Assembly (NCBI GenBank): GCA_030844895.1
Contig: CM061227.1
Coordinates: 2,629,153 to 2,693,152, forward strand
DNA from: Ambrosia x helenae
Lineage: Eukaryota > Streptophyta > Magnoliopsida > Asterales > Asteraceae
Length of the DNA stretch: 64,000 bases
Direction: 5' to 3'
The notes under the pieces were generated by a model. It saw only the letters and a list, made by a program, of their open reading frames with translations. It did no database searches and was not told where the DNA came from. This document shows positions 1 to 11,866 of this stretch, one piece after another. Position 1 is the first letter of the stretch. Each line of letters starts with the position of its first letter. The position numbers and the translations under genes are program-made.

Positions 1-1440
1 TTCCAAACCATTAGCATCTAATCATACTTGATTTTTCGTGACACCACTATTTCCAATGAGAAACTTCCAGCAACCCATCAACGACCCATTGAAAGGCCGA
101 AAGCTTTGTGAGCCAAGATCACGGAATTTATGATAGAAGATTGTAATTTTATCTGAATCATGCCATTGACGTATTCCTATGAAAACTTAAGTTTTAAATC
201 TTATGTGTTAACATGAACTGCATCCTACAATCCATGTAAAGTTAACAAAATGTAGGTTGCGATACAGCCCGCCACATAACAAAATATTGATATAAATTAC
301 ACAATCGGACCATTGGAGCGAGCCTCTAGGATTCTGTGTTGTCGTGGATTCTTTTTTGTTATTGGGTACCTACCAAGATTGTAAAAAATGTGATGTTGCC
401 ATGTTGGTACTAACTTATAAGGAACCTAAAAGTTACCCATTACCAACCAAAAACAACATTGTAAAATGTGTAGAGTATGACTCATTAGAAGTGTTAAAAA
501 CTGCAAGCTTCAACAAAAAATAAAATAGCACCACCAATAGAGATAAAGTAGCAAATATTAGGGAATAAATGAACCATTACGTAACTGTGAAGGAAATTAT
601 TCAAAGGAGAATGCTAAATTATTAAAAATATAATAAATTCACAATTGCGAAAGAACCAGGTTTTACCTCTATGGGAAAAATAAAAAGGAGAGCTAAAAAA
701 AAACAGGTAAACGGGTCGTGAACATTATATATAACCGTTGACGCGATGTAGTTTTTGTAGTCATAAAATGGCACAATAATTGCATAGAAAATTATATGAA
801 TTTAAATCAAGTGTTCGACACCACAATAAACATCACCCATTCTAACCTTAATGGGATTTGACAAGGGGGTGAGTTAGCGCACAAGGGGGGGGGGGAGGGG
901 AGGCCAAGGTTTTGCATACGGATGTTCAGGGAATTGGATAACCTCAAGGTGATGCATATACATTTCATCAGAGTATGTATGCATAATAAGCTATATTTAG
1001 TGAAACTGGATATGGTTTTATTGGGTGTTATGAAGGGGGTTACAAGAGAGATATAAATTGTGTATTACATATATATACAATGGGCATTATATGTTGTACA
1101 CAAGGGTATAAATGAAAGAAAGAGGTAAAAAATTTTGGGATTACACTTGAAGCTTTTGGGATGCCATCTTAACTTTGTCAATTTGGACACATTTAGCCAT
1201 CACTCCTCCTTTATAATGTAGTAGAGATGGAGATAAGTAAAATCGGGTGATCATCATCATTTTTTTTTTTAAACTCTTTGCTAATTGTGTTGATATCATT
1301 TATCTTCAAAGTTGAAATTAATGTATATGTTTAAGTGCTATAAGAACATATTAAAAATTAAAATATTATTTGAAATTAATAATGTTTAAAGTATTCAAAT
1401 ATAAAAAAGGGGGTTGTAACCATACCTGCATTGGCATCTC
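1..1440. other. no gene recognised
   Basis: AT-rich DNA with stops in all frames. The only local feature is a G-run at about 886-901. It may be the 3' part of the decayed Helitron that follows, but I could not identify a CTRR terminus or hairpin here. Confidence 0.5.
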
Positions 1441-2930
1441 CAAATAGTCGTTTCTCCTTCAAATCTTTAATAATGGCTTCAAGTTTAATTTTAAAAATAC
1501 GACTCAATATATCAGTTCTATCTTGTGGTTGAATGTTTGTATCTTTTAAAAATCGTCTTATCTCTGGCTATTTTGGGTTACAGGTGACGGTAATGAAGAA
1601 GTCTGGATATCCATGAGATTTACATATAGCCATAACATCTAAATAGTTTTGTTGCATGTATCGAGCGCCAGCTGTAAATGAAGACGGTAAGATAACACGC
1701 AGACCGCTTTTACTTAAATCTGTGTTGCTATTCTTTGGTAAGTTATTTAGATTTTCAAACTTGTCACTTCGGAGATGTTTTTGCTTCCTACGGATGTAAT
1801 TTAGCCTCTCACTTTCAATCATTGTGTAAGCATCAACTAAGAATTGTTGAAACAATTGTCTTGCATTTAAAGTAAGAGAGAAGCCAATATCACGATCTTG
1901 TATCCTGTATGCAAAAAATTCTCTCATTGTGCATTGTGGTGGTATCTTCTTAACTGTTTTGATGCCATCCCTATGTGGTATGTCTATCCTATAACCATCA
2001 TCGCCGTATGGGAAAAGAATTGGATATTGTAAAGCTAGATAACATGGATTAAGCTCACTAATTCTTTGCAATTCACCTGACTGACTTTCAACAATAATAT
2101 CACGTTGATTAGCAATGTCGTTGATATCGCCCACTATTAAAGCAACGATTTTTGATGAAGTTGGTAAATTATATGTTCAACCATATTTTTCTCTTGCCGC
2201 AATGATTCTAAGATTTGGCGACACTTCTGGTTTCTCATAGAAGTGGTCACGTACCATTCTATATGTTTTAACCAACTTATTTTCTGAATCTAAGAAGTGT
2301 TTGATGTATTGTATTAGTTAAATCTCTAGAATCAGATCAACTTTTGCCGTCTTGCTTGTTGATGGCCTGAATTTAAAATAAGTTAAACGTTTTTAGTAAT
2401 TTAAATTATTAAAAGTAATGTAATGAAACGTATTTGTAAACAATAATTGTTAAAATTCTTAATAAATTGACGAACCTGAATATATTTTGTTTATATACCA
2501 CCCCATTTTCCGTATCATATATGTAAAGTTGAGAAAACTTTGGTGTACTGCCTTCTTTTGGAAGGAGACTTCCATTAGTGTGACAATTTTGACCAGTTAG
2601 TCGGTATATGCAAGGCGTCTTTCCTTTATTTAGTTTCTCATCAACTTTACCACCCATCGAAGTAAAAGAAAACATTGAGTTATAACGCCTGATGTTGTTC
2701 AAAAAATACTTGCTCTTTGAATCTAATCCTTGAAACAAAGATTGATAAGTTCGATTTGCATCTTTCAATTGTGGAAGCTCCACTTTACCATAACCACAAC
2801 ATAGTGACTATGTTGTTTTCCCTATAGTTTCACGTTTGACACGGGCCTCTTTTTCCAAAACTTTGCATGACACATTTCACACGTGACAGATTGATCTCCT
2901 TGATCGATGTACTCTGTTGTATGATAATAA
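1441..2930 (-). pseudogene. Helitron Rep/helicase N-terminal fragment, broken
   Basis: On the minus strand the translated pieces run in the order expected for a plant Helitron RepHel protein. First comes a Cys-containing segment (about 2930-2785), then a block with NIRRYNSMFSFTSMGG, GSLLPKEG and QLYIYDTENGV (2783-2470), then HFYEKPEVSPNLRIIAAREKYG (split here as about 2290-2175), and finally the Helitron-like N domain with LPSSFTAGARYMQQNYLDV and FITVTCNPK. It is inactive. An in-frame TGA at 2177-2179 replaces the residue before TYNLPT. A TAG at 1568-1570 replaces the Trp of the CNPKWPEI motif, and the frame continues beyond it as PEIRRFLKDTNIQ. A GT at about 1426 could be a splice donor. The Rep His motif, tyrosines and helicase motifs are not seen downstream, so this is a 5' remnant. 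The family call is secure; the exact ends are approximate. Confidence 0.85.
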
Positions 2931-4613
2931 CTAAATTTTTATAATTTTTAGTCCAATTAAAGTTGTAAAGATTAAATGTGTTAGTAATTACCAGCTGATA
3001 CTCCTTTTACGTCGTCTTTAAAAAGTTGTTGACCATTAAAAGCATTGTGTAAAGTTGTTACGAAATATATTTATGTATAAAAATTAAACCTATACATGAC
3101 GTCACAACGTAATTTCTTAAACTCACATATCTAAGTAAAACAAAAGTCATTGTATTTTAAAAAATCAAGTGGCTTGAAAGGTAAAACTAAATTGTAAAAT
3201 CACAAGAACAAAATCTAGTCTACAAGTATACAAGAGTGTTTGATGCTGCTACGATGCTAGGCGGTTTACAAATGAACCCCTCACTACCTATTTATACTAG
3301 TTTGATTAGTAGTTCTAGAGAATTCTTAGCCTAGAGGATTCCATGACTATTTTATACACATTTCTAGATAATTCTTAGTGTGCATACAACCAAAAATTTC
3401 ATATAGAAATCTAGGCATTTCTACTATAAGTGATAAAAAATAATCTTTATTGCTGGGTTCATACGCAAATTTTCTAGCACCTCTGACGCATCTCAAACAT
3501 CCCACAATTTTCTAGAAATATGGTGAAACAATGACAACGACATACCTTTTACTTCCAATACAAATTTTTTAATTTTAAAATATGTCATCTATATACTATG
3601 GGATGTTTGGTAGTCTTTTAATGATTTCATAAGATGCTATATTTGAATCATTCATTTTTAAGTGTGTTTGGTTTATTAACAGAATATCTTTGAATCAGTC
3701 AGTGAGCACATTAACCAGTAAGTTTCAAAATGATGTTTAATTAAAATTTTACCAATTTATCCATTCATCTGTATTGATGACCATGAGTCACGCACTACGT
3801 CTTCTACCCACCACAATCAACTAATCAGGCCGGTTCAGAGTCTGTTTCCTATTAGCATGGTTGTAAAAATCGGGACTAGTCCCTGATTAATCAGTGATAG
3901 GTGATAGGAGGTACACTGATTAATTTCCCATTAATCACTCAATTAGTAGGAATCTGCCCAAACCGGCCAAAGTCGGCTAAAATCAGAGATAGTTGGCCTA
4001 AAATTCAGTTTGAAGTTGGCTCAAAAACATGATTTCATCCCAATAATTGATCCATTACCCCAAAAAGCAAGGTAAAAAACCCTACCTGCATCCATAGATG
4101 TTTCATACTCCGACGAATCTTCTGTTTTCGGCGACACATCCAGAGCAAGAGTTGGTTTTTGTTCTGTCTTTGTGCGAAAGAGAGAGAGGGAGGCCTATAA
4201 GAGCATTGGGTGTGGAGAGGGGGGGGGGGTGGTGGCATCTTTATGATGGGCCTCCACGTAGGCGCCACATAGGAGTGGGGGAAGAAGCATCTTCATGATG
4301 GGCCTCCAAGGGGGTGGTGTGCACTATGATGACGGGCCTCTTTATTAGCCAGAATTATTAAAAATAATAAAAAATCTATTAAAAATAATAACATTTGGCC
4401 CGGCACAAAAGTCATGTGGTTGCCGCTCATGCCGATGCCGAAAGAGGGGGGCGGTGTACGCCGGCCCATCAACACATTGTCGGGCCTTGCCGGCTTCCAC
4501 ACCGTAAGGTCTAATGAAAGTAGGTGGGAGGTAAGGTTTATTAAGTTTGGATTTGTTTACATTTAACTCCAACATCTTTACTAGTCTATATTTGGTCCCG
4601 TAACTTATAAATT
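2931..4613. other. no gene; degraded repeats
   Basis: No coding signal. About 3595-3725 resembles a worn copy of the Tourist-like family seen intact at 30923 and 43480 (GTTTGGT and GAATCATT words). About 3860-3960 has a GATTAATC-rich stretch of unknown type. 4215-4490 is GC-rich with a G-run and the repeated phrase GATGGGCCTCCA at two places; the short ORFs there are compositional. Confidence 0.4.
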
Positions 4614-4622
4614 TATACAAAA

Positions 4623-5033
4623 TGGGGAGGGTTATCTTGAGAACACTAAATATCACGAGAACTGTGAGAACAAGTAAAAAAATCAATCAAAATAAAAACT
4701 TTTTAATACAAACCTCATTATAATCAAAATACAACATTAATAAATGAATTTACTTTCCAAATAATTCATCCTTTCTTGCAAAAACACTTTAAAATCAATT
4801 TTTTACACATGTGTAAATGAAAACAATTTACACATGTATAAACAGTAAATTTACACATGTGTAAAAACAATTTATTTTCGTATACGTTTGAAATTTTACG
4901 CGTAAATTGTGTTTTTGAGATTGTATTTTATTAATAAAGACAAGTGTAAAAAGAAAATTTTGAATTTGAATGGTTTTAGATGTCGTTCTCGCGATTCGCA
5001 CGAAATATAAATGTTCTCAAATTAACTTTTCCC
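4623..5033. mobile_element. Mutator-like MITE with 9-bp target-site duplication
   Basis: A 411-bp element flanked by the 9-bp direct repeat TATACAAAA (4614-4622 and 5034-5042). The two ends are imperfect inverted repeats: the left reads ...TTATCTTGAGAACACTAAATAT and the right, reverse complemented, reads ...TTAATTTGAGAACATTTATAT. The interior holds three near-perfect copies of the palindrome TTTACACATGTGTAAA at 4802-4866. A 9-bp TSD with long TIRs is typical of MULE-derived MITEs. There is no ORF. Confidence 0.75.
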
Positions 5034-5339
5034 TATACAAAATTAATGTTATAAATATACAAATTTATAAAATTATACACTAAAAGTCTGATCTAATTAA
5101 TCGTTAGTCCCCACTCCGGCTAACTAGCGCCTAACAAGTTAACAAGATAGAGTTATAGGCCAACAAAAACTACACAGAGCCCATTTGATCTTCTTCATCC
5201 ATAATCCATTGTTACAAAACATTAAACAGTAAACTTTAATGACGGTTTAGACCTTTCTTCCTCACTGCAAAACCCTAATCAAACTCTTATTAATTATTGG
5301 AGTGTAAGCATTCTCCATCCATCAATCACGAATCTATCT

Positions 5340-5453
5340 ATGGCTATTTTCAGAGCAATGATTGCTCGAACGTTTTCGTCTGCTGCTACCAATCGATCAC
5401 TCCGCGTTTGCGTTGTCGGCAGCGGTCCTGCCGGTTTCTACACCGCCGACAAG
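5340..5453 (+). CDS. MFDR: duplicate first coding exon of MFDR (copy A)
   Basis: These 114 nt encode the same 38 residues as the exon at 7751-7864, base for base: a mitochondrial-type N-terminus followed by the FAD-binding Rossmann motif GSGPAG. The exon ends in AAG|GT, in phase 0, so it could splice directly to exon 2 at 9161 and give the identical 478-aa protein. It may be an alternative upstream promoter and exon, or a dead leftover of the duplication. The sequence alone cannot decide. Intron 1 would be 3.7 kb from here, against 1.3 kb from copy B. Confidence 0.7.
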
Positions 5454-5726
5454 GTTTTCCCCCCCTCTCTCTCTGAAAAAAACATTTAATTGTTATAAAT
5501 TTAGGTCAATTTAGTTATATCAGTGTTTATGATTATTATAAGTTAATATAATGATTATTATAGAAATAGGATTAGTATCATAGCTGTTGTTATTACAGGT
5601 ATGATGGTAAATAGATTATTATGCATTTGTAAGATTGTAAACAGAGGATTAGTATAATATAATTTTATTTTGTTTTTCATTTAGAGCCCTCACTGTTTTT
5701 GCGCCTTGATAACCGTGCCTAAAACC

Positions 5727-6160
5727 TTGGTTTAAAAACGCGCGAGGCGCTCCGAGGCGTTTTGGGTCCAAAATCCGAAGCGCGGGGCTTAAAGCGCGAG
5801 GCGAGAGCTTCACGTATAGCATTAAAAAAATTATAAAAAAATATTTATATATGTCAATATGACATTTTCTACATGTTAATCAATCATGAGCACAAAAACA
5901 TGATTATAAAACACACTGGAACACTTAAAAAGCATATTCAAAACATAAAAACGACGAGGCACTACTGTAGCGGGCCAAATAAAGCACTTTAAAAGGTTTT
6001 TTTGGCTGAGGCGCTACTGTAGCGCTACTGTAGCGCGCGCCTCAAGCGCCCGAGGCGGCGCTTCATGTAGTTCAGCGCTTTTTGGCAAAAAAAGCGTTTT
6101 TCTTGGAGCCTCGCGCCTCAAACGCTTAAAGCGCGCCTGAGGCGCGCTTTTTTAAACCAA
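5727..6160. mobile_element. GC-rich MITE in intron 1 copy A, 10-bp TSD
   Basis: A 434-bp insertion flanked by the 10-bp direct repeat GCCTAAAACC (5717-5726 and 6161-6170). Its TIR reads TTGGTTTAAAAA(A)CGCGC. Copy B of the duplication has the single uninterrupted site at about 8104, which proves insertion after duplication. The interior is dominated by GAGGCGC/GCGCC words. TSD length suggests a Mutator-like element. Confidence 0.85.
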
Positions 6161-6282
6161 GCCTAAAACCTAGTTGATATTAGGTTTTATCGGTATTGGC
6201 AAGAGGATTAGTATCATAGCTGTTATTGTTAGGGGTATATAGGTAGTATATGGGTTGGCTGGTTGTAAACAGATTGTAATGC

Positions 6283-6780
6283 ACTTGTCATCATCATCAT
6301 CATACTCAGTTAATCCCACCTATAGCAAAAGTTAAGGTAGGGTCTGAGGTAGGGATGAGCATTCAAGCCCGAATACCGATCCCGTCCCGATACCGTACCG
6401 AACCGATACCGAACCGAGGGGTTTCGGGATCGGTATCGGTATCCATATTTATGGATTTTCGGTTTCGGTATTATCGGTATCGGTACGGTATCGGTATTTT
6501 AAGGCAAAATACCGATACCATACCGGTACCGTACCGATACCGTACCGTACCGTATATGTTCGGTATCGGGATCGGTATTGGGTTCTTGGACTTTTTGGTA
6601 TCGGTATTGTCGGGATCGGTATCGGTTCGGTACCGATCCCGTCCCGAGCTCATCCCTAGTCTGAGGAGGGTAAGATGTAGACAGCCTTACCTCTACCCGT
6701 GAGAATAGAGAGGCTGCTTCCAGTGAGACCCCCGGCTCAATGGTGGTTTTGTATCAAGCCTTAGACATAAGGCACATAAC
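6283..6780 (-). repeat. Au-like SINE, copy A, interrupted
   Basis: Read on the minus strand, this resembles the widespread plant Au SINE: a GAGCCGGGGG...CTCACTGGAAGCAGCCTC segment, a GGTAAGGCTGTCTACATC segment, and a (ATG)n tail at about 6284-6303. It is split by the hAT-like element at 6350-6658. The family call is by recall of the consensus, and the 5' limit is uncertain. Confidence 0.45.
6350..6658. mobile_element. hAT-like MITE built of CCGATA/CGGTAC words, copy A
   Basis: A 309-bp element with TIR TAGGGATGAGC / GCTCATCCCTA and an exact 8-bp TSD, GTCTGAGG (6342-6349 and 6659-6666). These are hallmarks of hAT superfamily MITEs. The inside is an iteration of CCGATACCGTACC-type words on both strands, which is why long spurious ORFs appear here in several frames. 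The element sits inside the SINE and is shared by both duplication copies, so it predates the duplication. Confidence 0.8.
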
Positions 6781-6949
6781 ACTTAGCAATCAGGACAAAC
6801 CCGACTGGTCATGTACCCCCTTGTCTTTTGGCTATCAACACCACCACCTGATGCATGATTAACCGTCCGTCATTTTTAACGTTTTTTTCACGAAATTAGT
6901 AAAATAACGCTAAAATTGTTTTGAAACTCAATCCCCACTTTTAATATTT

Positions 6950-7202
6950 ATGGTTTGGTATCCGGGTGAAGATCGAATACGGGTGGCGCCGGTTCGAATC
7001 TGACAGGCGGCGAGGTTTTACCGAGTTCTATAACACTGTCGTGCCTTTGGACGGGTGAAGCTCGGGTTTCCGCGCATCAGGAGAAGGCGGAGGCTGCTGG
7101 AGGTCGAGTAGTCGATTATTGGGCACGACGCCCCGCAAGGGTAGTTGACACACATTTATTCGCCGATCAAAAAAAAAAATATTTCCTTTTCTCTCCTTTT
7201 CG
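6950..7202 (+). repeat. tRNA-derived SINE remnant between the duplicated blocks
   Basis: Contains a perfect pol III B box GGTTCGAATCT at about 6992 and a body matching the SINE at 26205-26440: GGCGAGGTTTTACCGA here against GTCGGATTTTACCGA there, followed in both by GTCGTGC. It ends in an A-rich tail at about 7169-7180. The A box is missing, so it is 5' truncated. It lies exactly at the junction between duplication copies A and B. Confidence 0.5.
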
Positions 7203-7246
7203 TTTAATGGCGGTTTAGACCTTTCTTCTTCCCTACAAAACCCTAA

Positions 7247-7683
7247 GGGCATGTTTGGATAAACTTATTTGAGGCAAAAAGAACTTTTTGTTAAAAGGAC
7301 TTATTAACTTATGTCTTTTTAAAAAGGAGTTTTTAAAAAAGTGTTTGGATTAGCTTATGTGGTGGGGAAAAACAATAAGTTGATAAGTTAGTTTGTAAAA
7401 AAGTGTTTGGTTTAACTTATTTAGGTAAAATGACCAAAAAGGGTATAAGGAGGGAAGGTGTAAGGATATAATAAGGGCATGTAGGTAAATAACCATCAAT
7501 AAGTTATAAGGAGGTTCAAAAAGTCACTCATCCCTTACTTTTCTAAAACAACTTATCATAGGCTTACAAAAAGTTAAAACAAAAAGTCCTTTTCCTTTTG
7601 CCAAACACTTTTTGTAACTTATTAACTTTTTGGAAAAGTTATAAGTTATAAGGAGGTAGAAATAAGGAGAGCCAAACATGCTC
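7247..7683. mobile_element. Tourist-like MITE in the MFDR 5' leader (copy B)
   Basis: 437 bp with TIR GGGCATGTTTGG / CCAAACATGCTC and TSD TAA (7244-7246, 7684-7686), as for PIF/Harbinger MITEs. The pre-insertion site is preserved in copy A (AACCCTAATCAAACTC, about 5271-5286). It lies about 70 bp upstream of the copy B start codon, directly after a telo-box-like AAACCCTAA, so it separates or replaces promoter-proximal sequence. Confidence 0.9.
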
Positions 7684-7750
7684 TAAATCAAAAACTCTTA
7701 TTAATTACTGGAGTGTAAGCATTCTCCATCCATCAATCACGAATCTATCT

Positions 7751-10700
7751 ATGGCTATTTTCAGAGCAATGATTGCTCGAACGTTTTCGTCTGCTGCTAC
7801 CAATCGATCACTCCGCGTTTGCGTTGTCGGCAGCGGTCCTGCCGGTTTCTACACCGCCGACAAGGTTTTCCTCTCTCTGAAAAACATCTAATTGTTATAA
7901 ATTTAGGTCAATTTAGTTATATCAGTGTTTATGATTATTATAGAAAGAGGATTAGTATCATAGCTGTTGTTATTAACGGTATGATGGTAAATAGATTATA
8001 ATGCACCTGTTAGATTGTAAACAGAGGATTAGTATAATATAATATAATTTTATTTTGTTTTTCATTTAGAGCCCTCACTGTTTTTGCGCCTTGATAACCA
8101 TGCCTAAAACCTAGTTGATATTAGGTTTTATCGGTATTAGAAAGAGGATTAGTATCATAGCTGTTATTGTTAGGGGTATATAGGTAGTATATGGGTTGGC
8201 TGGTTGTAAACAGATTGTAATGCACTTGTCATCATCATCATCATCATACTCAGTTAATCCCACCTATAGCAAAAGTTAAGGTAGGGTATGAGGTAGGGAT
8301 GAGCATTCAAGCCCGAATACCGATCCCGTCCCGATCCCGATACCGTACCGAACCGATACCGAACCGAGGGGTTTCGGGATCGGTATCGGTATCCATATTT
8401 ATGGATTTTCGGTTTCGGTATTATCGGTATCGGTACGGTATCGGTATTTTAAGGCAAAATACCGATACCATACCGGTACCGTACCGATACCGAACCGATA
8501 CCGTACCGTACCGTATATGTTCGGTATCGGGATCGGTATTGGGTTTTTGGACTTTTTGGTATCGGTATTGTCGGGATCGGTATCGGTTCGGTACCGATCC
8601 CGTCCCGAGCTCATCCCTAGTCTGAGGAGGGTAAGATGTAGACAGCCTTACCTCTACCCCGTGAGAATAGAGAGGCTGCTTCCAGTGAGACCCCCGGCTC
8701 AATGGTGGTTTTGTATCAAGCCTTAGACATAAGGCACATAACACTTAGCAATCAGGACAAACCCGACTGGTCATGTACCCCCTTGTCTTTTGGCTATCAA
8801 CACCACCACCTGATGCATGATTAACCGTCCGTCATTTTTAACGTTTTTTTCACGAAATTAGTAAAATAACGCTAAAATTAGTGCAACTTTACTTTTGCCC
8901 CCGAGGACACACATATATACATTATATGCGCACGGCCGTAAGCGGGCCTATTGTAATGCACTTGTAAATTTGGTAAATTAATTCATGTATTGTATTTGGT
9001 GCTTGTAAGAAATAGCCATCCGTAGCTTATTTCTATGTTTCACGAATAGCTGGCGTTTTTGGAGAACCTGGTTACTTGTGTATACTTCCTAGTCTTTGTG
9101 TGAGGTAAAATGACTATGAATCTCTATTTTGATGGAATTTTATTTATTTTAACTTAATAGATGCTGAAAGCACATGAAGAAGCAGAAGTTGACATCATCG
9201 ATAGGTTGCCAACGCCATTTGGATTGGTCCGTTCTGGGGTAGCACCTGATCACCCTGAAACGAAGGTACAGGTTGCAAGATTTATATTTTACATTACTTA
9301 TTGAATGTGATGTGGCATATGCATACACACCAAAATGACAAATACACTGCCAAGTGGCCCAAGTCCGCACTTTTTTTCTTAAAAATAACAGCTAAAAAGT
9401 GACCCGCTACTGCTTTAACAGTTAATTCGTTGCTACTGTCGAAACTTAGATGTACCATGGTTGCTGAAATTAGTAATACAACGTAAGTTGGTTGCTTCAG
9501 GAAAAAGTGTAAAGGTCATATCTATTCACGCAGTTAACCCATGAATCATTGATATTGCAAGCGATATAAAATGGTCAAAATGAGTGAATTTAACCACATT
9601 CTGTCATTATTTGTTATCTTATCCCGAAAAAAAAATCATCTTAATTGATCTTGTTGACCAGAAAACTTGCAACAGATTGTTATCAACCAATTTTCTCGGG
9701 TTGCACATAATGAAAGGTGTTCATTCTTTGGCAATGTGTCTCTTGGATCCTCAATTTCTTTATCTGAGCTTCGCCAAATCTATCATGTGGTAAGGATTAA
9801 ATAGTCTTTTGAGTTTATTTTGTTTTGCCTTTAACAATATATGTATAACTACAATCTTATGTCATTGAATCAGGTTGTGCTTGCTTATGGTGCTGAAAGT
9901 GACAGAGTTCTTGGTATACCAGGAGAGGTATGTTATTTTTCTGGTCATATGCAGATATGACGTTTATACACTTTTTATGTATTTCTGACCGGTTAAGCGT
10001 GTAGAATTAATAAAAATTAGCTTAGAAGGAAGAGGGTTAAAGGGGTCAAACTTTATCAAGTGGGTCGAAAAGTTGCCAAAAGTGTATTTTAATCAGCTAA
10101 ACTTTCTGGATCGTTTTATAAAAGAAGTAGCTTATGATTGAAATAATATCATTATAACTATTGCAGGATTTGAGTGGTGTGCACTCAGCTAGAGAATTTG
10201 TTTGGTGGTATAATGGGCACCCGGATTTAACCCAGCTGGCACCAGACTTAAAGAACACAGACACAGCCATAGTTTTGGGCCAGGTACTTCACACGTGTAA
10301 ATATTTGTGCATAAGCTATAGATTCGAGGCAGCTATTTCAACTCTTTTATACCAAAACAGGTCGAGGTTGGAGTTGATGGATAATGGGTCTTACACGAAT
10401 CAAAAGGGATAATAATTACCCTGTTAATAAATTCATTAATATTAAATGACACTGCACCCTTATTAATTCATATATTTATTAATTATTGTTAAAAATAAAT
10501 CTGGGTCGTTTCAGGGGTCAACAGGTAAACTGATTTTTTTCTAACAAAATTGGTTAAATGGCAGATTGTAAGTTATTGGTAATGGATCACACACGTAAAT
10601 AATTAAAAAAAGTGTAATGAAACGGGTTAAATGGATCAAAATGTGGCTATCTTAACCCTTCTATATGTGAATAGATTGATTCGGGTTGTAATATATTGAT

Positions 10701-11826
10701 ACACAGGTCAACTATTAAAAAGCTGCATAAAAGGGCTTGAATTGAGCGAAAATGTTCGCTATTTTAATCCATTTATATGAAAACACGTTAATTTGGGTTG
10801 TAATGTTTGGATAAAGGGTCATACAGACATAAAGTAAATAAATAAACTAACTGTAAGGTATAAAGAAGCAAATTAAATGGGTCGAAAGTCAGTTAAAGTG
10901 AAATCAAATTCTTAAGAGTCTTTTAATTGTCTCTATTTAAAAGGAAAGTTAGAATTTTATTATACTAATATAGTTAAGTGTAATACACTCTGTTGTCAAG
11001 GCTCATTCAAGCGCACGCCTGGGCCTACTTTTCAGGCCCAGTGCGGCCTTCTTGCTTCGTTTCAAAAGCCCCACTTGCAGACCCTCAGGCGCATTTTTCA
11101 GGCCAAGTTCCGATGGAATTCCAGCCAAGAATCGTCTAAACAGGTCTGAGACATTTATACCAGCCCTAACAAGTCTAGAATCAACCTAAAACAACCTATA
11201 CTAACCCTAAAGAAGCCTAAACCATATTTAAAACTCCTAAAAATGTAATTTTATAATGTGTGCCTTGCTTAAAAAAGCTCTTGCTTTTTAAGCGCCTTGC
11301 ATAGAGGCTCAAGGCTCACCCTTTGCGCCTTGATTGTGCCTTGCGCCTTAAACAACTATGGTAATATATAGGTCATGTAAAAAATTTAAAAGAAAAAGGA
11401 CACAAAAACGTTGGCGGGTCTACCCAAGATGACCAGATCCATTTCAACACATAAGTCAACTTAACGCATTTTGACCCATTACCCAACTCATTTGACTTGC
11501 CTATTTTGCCACCTTTAGGTTAGATGTTTGTGAGTGTGCATGTAATGTATTATTCGTTGCAATAAGCTATACGCGTGTAACCGTGTTTGATTTTATCATT
11601 TTAAGCGAATACCTGTTGTGAAATGATCAGCCTTCTCATATGTTTGTAGGGTAATGTAGCCCTTGATGTTGCACGGATTCTTTTAAGACCACCTGATGAG
11701 CTGGCTACAACTGATATTGCCAGCCATGCTTTGGCTGCTCTTAGGGAGAGCTCCATAAGGTTAAATGAACGCTGGTTCTGACTAAAAAATAGAACTAGTA
11801 CTGCATTTTAGTTTGGTTCCTGCTTC

Positions 11827-11866
<40 letters not shown>

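Larger units (their letters stand above)
5235..6917. repeat. tandem segmental duplication, copy A
   Basis: This block reappears nearly identically at 7203-8879. It covers the 5' leader with a telo-box-like AAACCCTAA, the first coding exon of the adrenodoxin-reductase gene, and about 1 kb of intron 1. It differs from copy B in two clean insertions. Copy A has the 434-bp element at 5727-6160, and copy B has the 437-bp element at 7247-7683. Each is absent from the other copy, which therefore shows the empty site. Confidence 0.9.
7203..8879. repeat. tandem segmental duplication, copy B
   Basis: Second copy of the 5235-6917 block. Homology starts at TTTAATGRCGGTTTAGACC and stops at AACGCTAAAATT on both sides. 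It contains the first exon nearest to exon 2. It carries the Tourist-like MITE at 7247-7683 and lacks the GC-rich MITE of copy A. Confidence 0.9.

Noticed and set aside
6355..8744. Long ORFs over the CCGATACC arrays (up to 115 codons, both strands)
   Set aside because: Low-complexity YRYRYR/IPIPIP translations of iterated words inside a MITE; present in several frames.
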